A stretch of DNA of 64,000 nt from Cristatella mucedo (GCA_009760855.2 WPIO01000172.1:154001-218000); one strand, 5' to 3'; positions 1 to 11,481 are shown, counted from the first letter of the stretch. Numbers and translations: made by a program. Notes: generated by a model from the letters alone, not told the origin.

Positions 1-715
1 CTCCTATTCAATCTGATTGTAATCGATGTTTCCAATGGCAAAATGCTTTGTCATATCAGCTCCACATTCAAGTCCGCCTGCTATCACCTACATAAAATTG
101 CCTAAATTCTGGCTCGTTTATACAGGGATACCATATCTAAATTGGCTCATGCAATTGAGAAATCCCATTTCGATTTCCGTAACTCACTACTTGTGCAAAA
201 CTGCAGCTAGGCTCGTCTGCCGTGAGCCTGGCAATAGCCACCTCACATCACTTCTCGCCGATCTGCACAGGCTCCCAGTCAAGCAACGCATCGACTTCAA
301 GGTTTTGTCGCTTACTTGTAGGTCCCTTCATTCGTTAGCTCCAGCCTACCTATGAGAACTACTCCCCCACCAGACGAAGAATCGTACGACCCACTGTTCT
401 GACTTGAATCGTTTAGCCATGCCTCGTACGAACCTCAACACTTTTGGAGACCGTGCCTTTAGTTCGCATGCTCCCGAAGCCTGGAACTCACTACCGATGC
501 AAGTCACAACGTCCCCTGACATAACAACATTTAAAAAGAATCTTAAATGCTTTTTATTGCAGCCTTTGTCGGGTCTCTGTGATTTATCCTTTGTGTGCCT
601 GCTACTTGCGCATGTTACCACCAAACATTTGGTAACGCTTTATGTGAATCATTTGTGAAGTGCCTATAGAGATTCAGTTCTCTGAGGGCACTATACAAAT
701 GAATTATTATGATTA
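1..715 (+). mobile_element. L2-A2 retrotransposon, 3' end only
   Basis: The frames at 26-355 and 404-658 encode the region after the reverse transcriptase, recognisable by AARLVCRE, LPVKQRIDFKVLSLT and AWNSLP, which recur in every L2-A copy in the window. They are joined by a frameshift and end in a 3'UTR with the palindromic motif ACCAAACATTTGGT and a terminal hairpin (about 656-697) followed by ATT repeats. The copy runs off the left edge. It lies upstream of the splice acceptor at 735-736, so it sits in an intron or 5' flank of the TRIM-like gene. Confidence 0.85.
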
Positions 716-736
716 TTATTATTTCTATTTTTCCAG

Positions 737-1749
737 CGTTAGCCTGTCAGAAAGGACTGAGTGGCTGTTTTGCAACGTTGCAACTGAAACAAAAGAAAAA
801 CATATATTGGTGAATCCTGTACTTCTTAAGTGCCTTCACTCATGCTGCCATCAGTGTTTACACATACCAAACGGCGTCCGAAATGGCTCTCATAATGGAG
901 ATAGTGCTAAGATGATATACCAGTGCCCTGTGTGCAAAGACGATGCTACTGATGCATTTGTTGAGAATCGGTTTATTTCTTCAAAGTACCTGGAAGAATT
1001 GTCTAACCAAGTTAATACATGCAACGGCAACGAGAATGAACAATTTTCCAACCTCCAACTCAGCTTAAAAAAGAGGCCATTATGCAATTTGCACGGAATA
1101 CAAGTAACACACTTCTGCTGGACGTGCACTGCTTGGCGCTGCCCATATTATGTGAGTGCAATGTGTCAGGTGGAAAAGCATGAATGCAAAGACAGAATTT
1201 GTGAAATTGCTGATACCATGAAGTCAAAATTAAGCGAATCTCTTAGTCAGTTTCAGAAGTTGACGGCACGCGAGGGTATCTTTAGCAATCCCGAATATAC
1301 TGGTGAAAGTAGCAAAGTGAAGGTATGTGAGGCTTCTGAAGACCTAGCGAAGTGTTACTACAATGCGTTAGACACCAACAAGGAACTCCTGGTGAAAGCC
1401 ATGTCATCTGCTTATGATGATGCCAAGAGACAGATTGATGCGTTCTGCCGTGGCCTTAGATCTGAAGCCGACACTGTAATTACGGTTCTCAAGCAAGCTG
1501 ACTACTGGAAACGCCTTCTTAGCGAGGGTGACATCTTCATTGTAGAACAAGGAGCCCTGCTTGATACCCAGCTTCAGCCTTTATTGCTTAAGTACTGCTC
1601 ACCTACCAACGGCCCTAGTGTAGAAGGAACTGTGGAGTCGGGATCGAAGTCTCGAAGCTTTTACTTAGCTATTGAATGCATGGACGACAATTATGACTGC
1701 AAAGTTCCGCTTAGAGACCTCGTGGGAGTGCCAGTTGAAGTCCTCGATG
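737..1749 (+). CDS. TRIM-like RING/B-box/coiled-coil exon
   Basis: This large open exon is unrelated to the repeats around it. The acceptor is a good pyrimidine tract ending in AG at 735-736; one base completes a codon before V (738). It shows a partial RING: a PVLL-KCLHS block with CLHSCCHQC, then CPVC about 22 residues later; the first Cys pair is incomplete (only the Cys in WLFCNV). A B-box-like zinc site follows (CNLH, then FCWTC, WRC, EKHEC), then a long helical, probably coiled-coil region. Near the end, VPVEVLDG faintly resembles a filamin-type strand. The frame stays open to 1889, but the strong donor GATG|GTGAGC at 1749/1750 leaves one base and matches the phase of the next exon. RING/B-box/coiled-coil proteins are usually E3 ubiquitin ligases; ligase activity is doubtful if the first zinc site is really lost. 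The 5' end lies outside the window. Confidence 0.72.
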
Positions 1750-2484
1750 GTGAGCTGCAGACCCGTGTAAAGCATCCATGTTTTTTTTTATTGAATGTGA
1801 TTTGCTGTGACACCATTTTGCCGTCAGCTGGCAAAGAACTAGATCCGATGAAAAGTCTTAAGTTGCGGTTCCTTGCATGTTGTCTATAGACGCCAATGCT
1901 TTTAGAGCCCCTCTATTGTTTGCTTTAGTAAGAGTAGTAGTAATATGACTTCTACGGGGGGGGGGGTAAGTATAATAGCTCGTCCACAGAGTGGCTTGGG
2001 GATATTTTTTACTTTGTCGAATGATGCCATTTTAACATTAGTGGCGATTTATTTCACGAATTTAATAACATCTCTTTATTTCTTATAGCTTAAAAAAGTA
2101 TCGTTGAATTATTTTTTTATTCAGCCTGGCAGAAGACCGAATCGATAGCAGTAGGCCTCGCTTCTCGATGATACCCGATGACTGGGTGATAAAGGTCGCA
2201 CCAATTGGTACCAGGTTCACCTGTTCATGACTGTTAAGAAAGAACTGGTGCTCTAAGAGATTTCTTTCAGCAAAGCACCGATCAGAATGAGGCTCAACGA
2301 GTAAGGCATGAAGTTCAGAATTGCTAGGAAAAAGCTACTACTGAGAGTTACACATAAGCAAAAGCTTTCCCTCTTAAATGTTGGCACTGTACCCTGAGTA
2401 GAGTGGAGAAGAGTTCCGTGATCTGACGATTCTAAATTTGCCCTATTGGCAAGGATGCATATCTAGATGTGTAAAAGACGGTAA
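1750..2484 (+). other. Intron sequence without recognised genes
   Basis: The stretch begins at the donor of the TRIM-like exon. I see no coding sequence or known repeat; the only notable point is a run of 11 G at 1956-1966. Confidence 0.5.
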
Positions 2485-4312
2485 CACTAGTCCTCTGTAC
2501 CCTCTTCCCACTGCACTGCTTCTACGATGAATAAATCTGCTGCTGCCATGCATAACCAACATCAGAGATGTGTCATTAGTCTCAGGTCATATTCCAGCAC
2601 CTTTCAGAAATGCTGTAATCAGGCCACTACTCAAAATAAGCATCACCGGATCGAAAAAACTTGAGCAACTACCGCCTAGTCTCCTTCCACCGTTACTATC
2701 AAAGACTCAGAAACAAGTTGTGGCAGACTTGCTGAACTCATATGTTGAAACTTCCTACCTTGCTAGTAAGTCCCAGTCTAGTTTTAGAGGTAATCAAACC
2801 ACACAGTCAGCATCGCCATGCCTGTCTTACGACCTACTTAGCGAAGCAGACTTAGGTAGAGTATAGCTACTTGTTTTGTGCAACCTTTCGGCAGCTTTTG
2901 ATACTATCGATCACCTAGTCCTTCTTGAGTCCTCTCATCTCGGCACGGCATCACTGGCAATGTATTGAATAGTTCAGGTCCAATCTCAGTTGGAGACTCC
3001 AGATTATTGACGTGAATGAACAAAGATCATCCGAGGAACCTCTGAAATATGAGGTACCTCAGGGCTTGTACCTCAAGGCTCTGTGCTCGGTTCCGTTTTT
3101 TTCATGGTTTACACTCTCATCTTGCCTATGTAATTCCCATCCACAACCTAGGCGTCCACTTCTATACAGGTGAAACTCATTTTTACCTCTGCTGTGATCC
3201 CTCCCAGCCTTCCAGCATGTCGAATTCGTTCAAATTCCTTGCTGATGACATCCTCACATGGATAGCAGCAAATTTTCTTAAATTGAATGATGAGAAAACC
3301 AACTTAGAGTTATGGGCAAACCAAGTGTGATTCAGAAATTAGAAAGATTAGTCCTCAAAGTTAGCTCTGCCAGCATATCTCCTGTCGAATGTTTATAAAA
3401 TATAGATGTCATTTTCCGAAATGACCTTTCATAAGACAATCACATCAGCTCCACAGTCAAGTCTGCCTACTTTCAGCTACATAGCATAGCTAAAATTCGG
3501 GCTTGTTTAGACAGGGATACCAAATCTAAGTTGGTCCATACGTTTGTGATATCCTGTCTTGACTTCTGTAACTCACTGCTTGCCGGTCTACCGGCCTGTG
3601 CAATCAGGTGCTGACAGCTGGTGCAAGAGTCGGCAGCTAGGCTTGTCTGTCGTGAGCGTCGCAGTCACTCCATCTCACCACTTCTCTCTGACCTGCATAT
3701 TTATAATAATAATAATAATGCACTTGATGAAGCGCCCTCAGAAAACTCATCTTTTTCTAGGCGCTTTGCATTTGCTGCAAAGGGAAATGCAATTGAATGG
3801 TGAGTATATTTGTCACTAACTGTTAGGTCCCTTCATTTTTTAACTTTAGCTTGCCTATTACATCTACTCCCACAAGGCTATGTATCGTACCATCTGCTTT
3901 TCGGAATCTAACTGTTTACCTGTATCTCGTACAAACCTCAAATCCTTTGGAGACCATGCCTGTAGTTCTTATGCTCCCAAAGACTGGAACTCACTCCCGA
4001 CTTGCGTCTCGACATCTCCTCACTTGACTACATTTAAAAAGAAACCGAAAATGCACCTATTTATCACAGCATTTAGTGGGTCCCTGACCGTAGTCCTTTA
4101 TGTGCTTAGTGTGCTGACACCGTGCATGCTGTTACTAACCATAATGCTCGCTGACCCTGTGCATGTCACCCCTGACCATGTTATTCTTGCTGTTTATTGA
4201 GCATGATACCGCTAACCACTCGATTGTTCTTTTATTTCAGCAAATGGAAAGTGACTAGAAGGAGATTCAGTTTTTTGAGGGTGCTATATTAAATGTATTA
4301 TTGTTACTATTA
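2485..4312 (+). mobile_element. L2-A copy, RT to 3' tail, decayed
   Basis: The reverse transcriptase core is recognisable from 2570 (SLVSGHIPAPF, LLSKTQKQVVADLLNSY) through 3330 (NFLKLNDEKTNLE) to a C-terminal block at 3880-4080 (KSFGDHACSSYAPK). Many stops and frameshifts show it is old. The tail at about 4246-4312 is a degraded hairpin plus ATT repeats. It lies in the intron between the exons at 737-1749 and 4341-4468 and is itself interrupted by an antisense L2-A tail. Confidence 0.85.
3702..3808 (-). mobile_element. Solo L2-A 3' tail, nested
   Basis: ATT repeat plus hairpin plus about 30 bp of 3'UTR in antisense orientation, inserted into the L2-A copy around it. ATATTT flanks both sides. 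About 45 bp of the host LINE expected between the two flanks is missing, so the insertion came with a small target deletion. Confidence 0.8.
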
Positions 4313-4340
4313 TCGACATTACATGCGAGTTTTGTTGCAG

Positions 4341-4468
4341 ATCGGCCACTTCATCTTATTTCGACATTGAGTGAAATCACATCTGGCAGCATTGCAATAA
4401 AAAAGGTGAAATGTCACTCACTTCCAGTTACAGATAGCTCAGGACTGAGTCGTTCCGATGGCTGTCTG
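4341..4468 (+). CDS. Candidate second exon of TRIM-like gene
   Basis: The acceptor TTTTGTTGCAG at 4330-4340 and donor CTG|GTAAGG at 4468/4469 bound a 128-bp block open in the frame set by the first exon: that exon leaves one base and this one opens with the two bases that complete a GAT codon, ending in phase 0. The peptide (RPLHLISTLSEITSG... SRSDGCL) is not a repeat and has no domain I recognise. It lies just after the L2-A copy that fills the preceding intron. Confidence 0.5.
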
Positions 4469-4545
4469 GTAAGGAAATGTTGCCGGAACTTGCTGCCACG
4501 TGACTGATAATAATAAAACAGCTGTCTCTAAGCTTGACTACTGAG

Positions 4546-4671
4546 GTTGCAGTAGCAAAGAAACTACCACGGGGAAAATCAACGACTTTAAAGAGCATTT
4601 TGGTCCTGAGTAGAAGCCACTGCAATTTGGTCGTCTCGCCAGTCACAGCCACTAGCCCTGTTGCCAACTAA
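4546..4671 (+). CDS. Possible alternative terminal exon
   Basis: After a 77-bp intron a weak acceptor (CTACTGAG at 4538-4545) would continue the previous phase-0 exon for 41 codons to a TAA at 4669-4671. The peptide (VAVAKKLPRGKSTTLK...) is basic and unrecognised. If used, it ends a short TRIM-like protein; the alternative is to skip it and splice on to 8698 and the CARD exons. I cannot decide between them. Confidence 0.22.
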   Translation, partial: VAVAKKLPRGKSTTLKSILVLSRSHCNLVVSPVTATSPVAN

Positions 4672-4696
4672 GCGTTCTGTGAGAAAGTATAGTACT

Positions 4697-4787
4697 TCCT
4701 TTGCAACAGATAGAAAGTGCTTAGAAAGAAATTGGGTTCTCTGAGGGTGCTCTTGGAAATTTATTATTATTATTATTATTATTATTA
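4697..4787 (+). mobile_element. Solo L2-A 3' hairpin tail
   Basis: Only the terminal hairpin region (AAGTGCTTAGAAAG... TTCTCTGAGGGTGC) and nine or so ATT units are present, with no RT sequence upstream. Confidence 0.75.
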
Positions 4788-4984
4788 GAACACATTCGTG
4801 AGTCGATTATTATGTTATTCCTCCACATCTAGTTTTTTGGTAAGAACTTGAAATTGTTGCTGGGCTTTTGTTGCAGCAGCAATTACTAGTATTTATTATA
4901 TCATGGTGTTAGTAATTTGCAGACATTGTGGCAATAATCAAGTGAATGAATTGGCTTTTGACTCTCTTCTTCCCTGTACTCAAA

Positions 4985-5460
4985 ACAAAAATGCAAGACC
5001 AAGAGAACTTGAGCAACTTCTGCCCAGTTACCCGGCTCACTTCTACCGTTCCTATCAATGACATTGGATCGAGTCGTGGCAGACCAGCTGAACTCATATG
5101 TTGAAACTTTAAACCTTGCTAGAAAGTTCCAGTCTGGTTTTAGGCCTAATCACTCCACAATCAGCATCGCTTAGGGTACCAACGACCTTCATAGGAATGA
5201 ACACGTGGGTAGAGTATCTCTGCTTGTTGCAGTCGATCTTTTCGTCGGCTTTAGATACTATCGATCGTGTACTTCTTGAGCGCCTTTCATCTCGCCTGGG
5301 CATCGCTGGCACTGCTCTGCAATGGCTCAGGTCCTATCTGAGTAAGGACTCTAGAGTATTAATGTGAATGGGCAAAGATCATATGAGGAACTGCTGAAAA
5401 AAGGGTACCTCAGGGCTCCATGCTAGTTCCCTGTCTTTTTACGGTTTATGCTCTTCCTAA
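4985..5460 (+). mobile_element. L2-A RT fragment
   Basis: Degenerate RT sequence from the ENLSNYRPVSLLPF region (as LEQLLPSYP) through KFQSGFRPNHST, AFDTIDR, LQWLRSYLS to a remnant of TVYALP. It stops abruptly where the inverted copy at 5462 begins. Confidence 0.75.
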
Positions 5461-5461
5461 A

Positions 5462-7172
5462 AGTGAAAGCTTAGATTGTGCTTGGCAATCGCATCGGCAA
5501 GAGAGAGTGTATAAGCCGTGAAAAACACGAGACCAAGCACGGAACCCCGAGATACCCCATATTTCGGATGTTTCTATGCTGATCTTTGTCCATTTACATC
5601 AATACTCTGGAGTATCCCATTGAGATGGGAAATCAACCATCGCAATGCAGTGCCTGTGAGGCCAAGTCGAGATGTGAGGCGCTCAAGAAGGACCGAAACA
5701 TCGAGCGACACAAGCAGAGATACTCTAGCTAAATCTGCATTTCTAAGCAGGTCGTTGTACACCCGACGCAATTCTTACTCTGGGGATTAATTTGCCCTAA
5801 AACCATGCTCACACTTGCTATCAAGGTTTAAAGTTTGAATGTGTTGAGTTCAGCTGATCTGCCATGACTCATTGCAGTATTTTTTATACTAACCGCAGGA
5901 GGGAGACTGGGCGGAAGTTGGTCAAGTTTTCATGGTCCAGTGTTGCTTTCTTGAGTGGTGGCCTGACTATAGCCTTTTTGACAGTTGCTGGGACCTAACC
6001 TGAGGCTAATGACATATTAATGATGCTAGTTGTGCACGGCACCTGCAGATCAATGCATCATAGAAGCAGGGCACCAATTGCAGTTAAAGTATGAGATTCG
6101 TTTTCCCACTGTAGCATGTGTGATGCCTTGATCTGTTCAGTGACTTAAAGACCTAATGATTAGTACTTATGGCAGCAAATTTTCTAAAACTAAACGATGA
6201 TAAAACTAACTTACTAGTTATGGGCAAACCCAGTGTGATTCAGAGATTGGAAAGGCTGACTCTCAAAATTGGCTCTGCCAGCATATCTCCAGTTCAATCA
6301 GCTCGAAATCTAGGCGTCGCATTCCAAAGCGACCTCTCGTTAGACGACCACATCAGCTCCACGGTCAAATCCGCTTATTTTTGGCTTCATGACATTGCTA
6401 AAATTCGGGCTTGTTTAGATAAGGATACCACGTCCAAGTTGGTCCGTGCATTCGTGACATCCCGTCTCGACTTCTGCAACTCTCTGCTTACTGGCCTACC
6501 GGCATGTGCGATCAGGCGATTGCAGCTGGTGCAAAACTCCGCAGCTAGGCTTGTCTGTCGTGAGCGTCGCAGTTGCCACATTACTCCACTTCTCGCCGAC
6601 CTGCACTGGCTACCAGTCAAGCAACGGATTGACTTCAAGGTTTTGTCGGTCACTTTTAGGTCTCTTCATTCTATGGCTCCAGCCTATCTTTCAGATATAC
6701 TACCTCATCAGGCCACGCATCGTACCACCTGCTTTTCGGAATCCAACAGTCTAGAAATACCTTGTACAAACCTGAAATCCTTTGGAGACCAGGCATTTAG
6801 TTCGTATGCTCCCAAAGCCTGGAACTTCCTCCCGACCTGCGTCAGAACATTCCCTGACCTGACCACATTTAAAAGGAACTTTAAAACACACCTATTTAGG
6901 ACAGCATTTATTTGGTCCCTGTGATTCGTCCTTGATGTGCTTATGCGTGCTGACACTGTGCATGCTGCCACTAACCACATTTGCATGCTGACTCTGTTCA
7001 TGTCACCCCTAACCATATTATTTATTTTGTTTGTTTTTCAAAGCATGATTTTACTTACCATTCTATTGCATATCACTTTGCAGCAAATGTAAAGCACCTA
7101 GAAAGAGATTAAGTTCTCTGAGGGTGCTTTATGAAGTGCAATATCATTATAATTATTATTATTATTAATTTA
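5462..7172. mobile_element. L2-A copy with inverted 5' segment
   Basis: The left part (5462-6090) is RT sequence on the minus strand, from just before the YADD motif back to the upstream linker. The right part (6169-7172) is + strand from AANFLKLNDDKTNLLVMG to the 3' hairpin and ATT tail, with an open frame of 251 codons at 6169-6924. About 35 codons around YADD are missing between the segments. Inverted 5' plus sense 3' part with loss at the join is the layout made by twin priming during LINE insertion. Confidence 0.8.
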
Positions 7173-8412
7173 TGGTACAAAACACTAAAGTCTCTGTGCT
7201 ACCCTTGCTTGATCTTTCAGCAGCATTTCCCACTGTTGTATTCAAAGTCTTTCTAGAGCGTCTTGAATTTCGCCTGGGCAGTACTAGCACTGTTCTGCAA
7301 AGATTCAGGTCATATGGCAGTAAGAGACTGCAGACTATTGATGTGACGTGACAAAGATCAACCGCAGAACCACTTAAGTACGAGGTACCTCATGGCTCTG
7401 ACCTCGGTCTGCTACTTTTTGCAATTTTTATTCCCTGTCTTACCGATGCAATCCCCAAGCAAACTCAATCTAATCTTTTACTTCTATGAAGATGGCACCC
7501 TGTTGCACGTTTGCTTTGATCCCCCAAACCCCTCCACCACGTTCATTTGTCTACATACCCTTGGTGCATGGATTGATGACATTCGCAAATGGATCATGGC
7601 AAACTTTATTAAATTGAATTACGAAAAAACCAACTTACTTGTTATGGGTAAACCTAGCATGATTATAAATTGGAAAACCTGAAGCTCAAAATCGGCTCAG
7701 CAAGCTCATTGCCTGTTGAATCTACACCTAATCGAGGTGTCCTATTTCAAGTGACCTTTCATTAGATCACCACATCTTTGCTGCCCAGTCAAGTCTTCCT
7801 ACTTTCATCTACATAACATTGGTTAAATTTTGGCTTGTTTACACAGTGACACCACTTCTAAATTGGTCCATGCGTTTGTCACACCTCGTGCCAACTACTG
7901 TAACTGACTGCTTGCTGGTCTACCTGCCTGTGTAGTCTGGTACTTACACTTGTTGCACAACTCTGCAGCTAGGCTCTTCTGTCATGAATGTAGCAATTGC
8001 CACATCAAACCACATCTCCCTGACTCCAGCTAACCTATCGGAACAACTCCCACAATAGGGAAAAAATCGTAGAATTCTCTGTTCACACGCCAACCCTTTA
8101 GCCATACCTAATACGATCCTCAAAACCATTGAAAACCGTGCCTGTTGTACGTGTAATCTCACATCCTGGAACTCACTGCCGATGCACTTCACAACGTCAC
8201 CTGACATTACGAAAAATAATCTTATAACTCATCTTTTTATTACTGCATTTATTGGGTCTTTGTGATTCGTCCTTAGTGTGCACATACCTGCTTATGCTGT
8301 GCCGGCTGCTTTTCGATGTTACCACCAAACATTTGGTAATGCTTTCTATGTAGAATCTTTAAAGTGCCTAGAGAGAGATGCAATTCTATAACAATTCATT
8401 ATTAACAAAATC
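7172..8412 (+). mobile_element. L2-A2 copy, decayed
   Basis: RT remnants start with AAFPTVVFKVFLERLEFRL (a decayed AAFDTIDHKVLLERL), pass NFIKLNYEKTNLLVMGKPS at 7600-7680 and end at the A2-type 3'UTR (ACCAAACATTTGGTAATGC at 8321-8341) and hairpin. Heavily frameshifted. Confidence 0.8.
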
Positions 8413-8439
8413 ATTATTAATTCAATTACATAGCCTCTC

Positions 8440-8555
8440 AGGTTAAACCTAAATCATTTGTTCAAACACGATGCAAATAACTAAGGTTTCTAATCCACGA
8501 CCTCGCTGCTTAAGCTGAGCATCTTACAATCGGGCCAAAACTGAGAGGCTTATTT
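8440..8555 (-). mobile_element. SINE1 head remnant
   Basis: On the minus strand this reads TTTTGGCCCGATTGTAAG then GAGGTCGTGG, matching the tRNA-like A-box region and pre-B-box block of the better SINE1 copies at 16918 and 44944. It is bounded by an inverted 10-mer (AGCCTCTCAG at 8431 and CTGAGAGGCT at 8541). Diverged. Confidence 0.45.
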
Positions 8556-8697
8556 TTGCAAGTTATCTGTGCCTAATGCCTATGCCAACAGCCTGCCTTA
8601 CTATCCTATATAGTATGCATAATTTCATCTATGAATGGTATGTATGCGAGCATCTTGCTGCAATATCAATGCTCTAGGTAAGCTACGGTGTTATTAG

Positions 8698-8767
8698 GAT
8701 TCCACAATGCATATGGATGCAAGAGCAGACGATTCAAATGACCAGCAGCACGTACCACCTGAACAAG
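8698..8767 (+). CDS. Candidate linker exon or small membrane ORF
   Basis: Two readings are possible. As an exon, ATTAG|GAT at 8697/8698 and CAAG|GTATCT at 8767/8768 bound 70 bp that start in phase 0 and end in phase 1, exactly bridging the exons at 4341-4468 and 21442-21608; the peptide is a polar linker (DARADDSNDQQHVPPEQ). The acceptor is weak. Alternatively, the ATG at 8707 opens an uninterrupted 54-codon frame to TAA at 8869-8871, whose C-terminal half (WSSLVFLGYAFGPLLVYFV) is one clear membrane helix after an acidic N-terminus. No family recognised in either case. Confidence 0.3.
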
Positions 8768-9009
8768 GTATCTTTGTTAACTCTTATTATTGGTCTTCAT
8801 TAGTCTTTCTTGGTTATGCTTTTGGGCCACTATTGGTGTATTTCGTTTCCCTTGTTGACACGAGAAAGTAAATACCCATCTGTCGCAACTTGTGGTGTTA
8901 CTTATTGTGAAAACTTATGCTTGAAAGAAATATTCAAGTTAAACTATGCTTAATCTAGTATTATTAGAAAATCTGGTCTACACCCAGGGCATGGCTGCCT
9001 TGTACCATG

Positions 9010-9215
9010 TTCATCGCTGCATGTGCATTTGCACATAAGCAGTTAGGTCAATTAAGGATGTGATGGCTGAGTGACCGTCCGGATGTGTTAAATCCCGACA
9101 GCAGTTTAAGGCCCTTTGCTAGGAGAAGTTGTATTTCAGCCAGCTGGTGGCTAGAGCTTTGACATGTGCACCGAACGAGTAAGAGACCCGTTCGCTGCAG
9201 ACAAGCCTAGCCTCA
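9010..9215 (+). repeat. tRNA-Ser-like SINE, copy 1
   Basis: The block matches 19865-20045 with shared segments such as GAGAAGTTGTATTTCAGCCA and GGTGGCTAGAGCTTTGACAT. Near its start, GATGGCTGAGTGACCG resembles a class-II tRNA A box and GTTAAATCCC a weak B box, so a tRNA-derived SINE is the likely nature. Confidence 0.5.
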
Positions 9216-9253
9216 GAGCTTGTAACCATCTGTAAGCATCTTTATCAAAAGAG

Positions 9254-10033
9254 GTAAGTAAGGCCATCGTGCTAAACTAAACATGGTACTCATAGCTATC
9301 GGCTGGGATGACCGCCCGAAAGTAAACTGAAAAAGTAAAAGAAGGAGGATCTGCCTGTCATGACTAGTGAATTTGAAACAGCATGTCTCAAATTTATGGA
9401 GCTACTTTGCTGTTTCGTCGTTTTCCCAGATGGTAGGAAGTTTTGGAATCTATCGTAGCTAGACGTCGGCATATATATTAAAGGAGCTCGTGCACTCTTC
9501 CATTTTGAGGGGATTTTAAAGAAGAACACCCATATTGCATCGAAATGCTGTAGGGTGTGCTGGCAAAAGTTATTATTACGGTTTTGCCATACATAATAAT
9601 GAAATTTTCATAGAATCCTCAGAGAACTAAATTCCAATCGATGCACCGGTCATAGACCGTACGATATACTATACGAATGAATAGCGACTTTGGAGAACTG
9701 CATATCTGTCGAGGCACTTGACAGGTCTAGCCAAAGTTGTATAGTCTGATTGCAATGTAACCAAGCATAATATGAATAAAGATAACATACACATAGTAAG
9801 TTGATTTAATTTTTATTCAGTTTGAGAAATTTTAAATTTTGGCATGACTTTTGTTTCGGTAAACCAAGCTTCAAAGCAGATGGAAGAAAGAGAAGAGAAG
9901 AGAACACAGGCAGCACAGCACTTATTGTATGCCGAAACTTGCCGAAAGCTCAACTAGTGGAAGTGTCAAACAAATTCGCCGTCGGTTATGGTTTGAACAT
10001 GGATTAAGGTGGCCGCCCGAGGTAGACTATCCT
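9254..10033 (+). repeat. Unknown 0.8-kb repeat R1, intact copy
   Basis: The same sequence occurs in pieces at 27258-29535. Shared blocks include GCTATCGGCTGGGATGA, AAAAGAAGGAGGATCTGCC, CTGTTTCGTCGTT, GGAGCTCGTGCA and TTTTGGCATGACTTTTGTTTC. I find no convincing coding frame, terminal repeat or hairpin; it could be a non-autonomous element or a segmental duplication. Confidence 0.6.
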
Positions 10034-10575
10034 GGGCAAAGTGAGGTATGCCAAATGCGAACCTAGACGCTCTGCCACTGTATTCACCTGTAAGCAGCTT
10101 CAATTTTGACGGTCTAAAAGGGTCAACAGTAGGCATCAGTAAGTCGGATTGGCTAGTAGTAATCCTCATTTGCAAGCTTTCTGAAGTGGTCTCGGAGAGT
10201 GGCTCTGAAGGAGTACATTGATGTGCAGCAAAGGACTGAGGGTGATGAATTGAGAGTGTCTGACCGAATGTTTATAGGACTAGTGTTCAGTTTTTCAATC
10301 GCTGTGCCAGACTCCGGTGGTATAAATAAAAAATGCAGTTGGGAATCTTCAGCTTTGAAGTGATAGCCAATGATTTAGACACAAATTATTTTTCCCATAG
10401 GTTCGATACAAACGGAGAACAGTAAAGAAGGCTTAATAGTCTCAGTAAGTATGACGGCTGCCATAAATTTACCTTTTTAGTGGGAGTGCACATAGTGCAT
10501 ATTCATAATTTACCGTGCCGTTAGTAGTTGGTCAAGTCCATGGTTGCTTTTACTAAACTGTTGGGACTATGCTCG
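10034..10575. other. No recognised feature
   Basis: Unique-looking AT-rich sequence between repeat R1 and a decayed LINE. No exon or repeat seen. Confidence 0.4.
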
Positions 10576-11392
10576 AATGGCACACCTTTTCTTAAACTGA
10601 ATGAGGATAAGACCAACTTAACAGTATGTAATTTACTTGCCATTTACTAGATGTAAAGCATCTAGAAAGATCTTGAGTTCTCTGATGGCACTTAATGAAG
10701 TGAATAGTTATCACCAGTCATGGACTAAGCTAGTGTGATTAAGAAATTCGATAGGGTAATGCTCATAATCGGCACTGCTAAGCCTTCTTTGATGCTCTCC
10801 GTGAATACCAAACCATCGGTAAAACAAAGTTCGTGCCTAAAGTATCGACTATCAGTTTATTGATAATAGGTCTCTTCATTCTTTGGCACGAGCCTGCCCA
10901 ACATATCTGATTTCCTAACCAGGTTAATGATCGCAACACTCACTTTCAGAATGAAAGCGTTTACCTTTGAATTAATTAATTTTACCGTTTAACTTTGAAT
11001 GAATCTCAAATCCTGTGCCTTCACTGTGCCTTCAGCTTGTATGCTTCTACAGCTTGGAACTACTTTCGAACTTATATCAGTACATCCACTTACTTGATCA
11101 AATTTTAAAATATTATTAAGACTTATAAACGCACATATTTATTACAGCATTCGGTAGGTCCACGTGATTCTTCCTTTGCTTGCTTATGCAAGCTGACAGT
11201 GTGGAGGCTGCCACTAACCCTATTTGTATACTGACCCTGTGCATATAACCCTTAATAATGTTATGCTTTTTGTCTTTGAGCACCCTAACACTAACCGTTC
11301 GGTCGTGCACCCTTTGCAGCGAATGTAACGTGCCAAGAAAGAGACTGAGTTATTTTTGTGACCTACATGAAATGTATTACTATTACTATTAT
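10576..11392 (+). mobile_element. L2-A copy with internal tail, very decayed
   Basis: A remnant of FLKLNEDKTNLTV at 10590 is followed almost at once by a degraded hairpin (10651-10700), then by the IKKFDRVMLIIGTAKP block and 3'UTR to a second hairpin at about 11325-11385 with ATT repeats. It is probably a tail inserted into an older copy. Confidence 0.65.
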
Positions 11393-11481
11393 GCAATTTT
11401 GTAGGTATGTCTTTTAGCTCAGTTTTTTGGGGATATGATACTGCTTGCATGTTATCTTACTAGCTAATGGACTCTTGCTTG

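Noticed and set aside
346-624. 92-codon minus frame across the first LINE
   Set aside because: Shadow of the sense C-terminal RT region; similar antisense frames recur over every L2-A copy (e.g. 23472-23738, 39192-39458).
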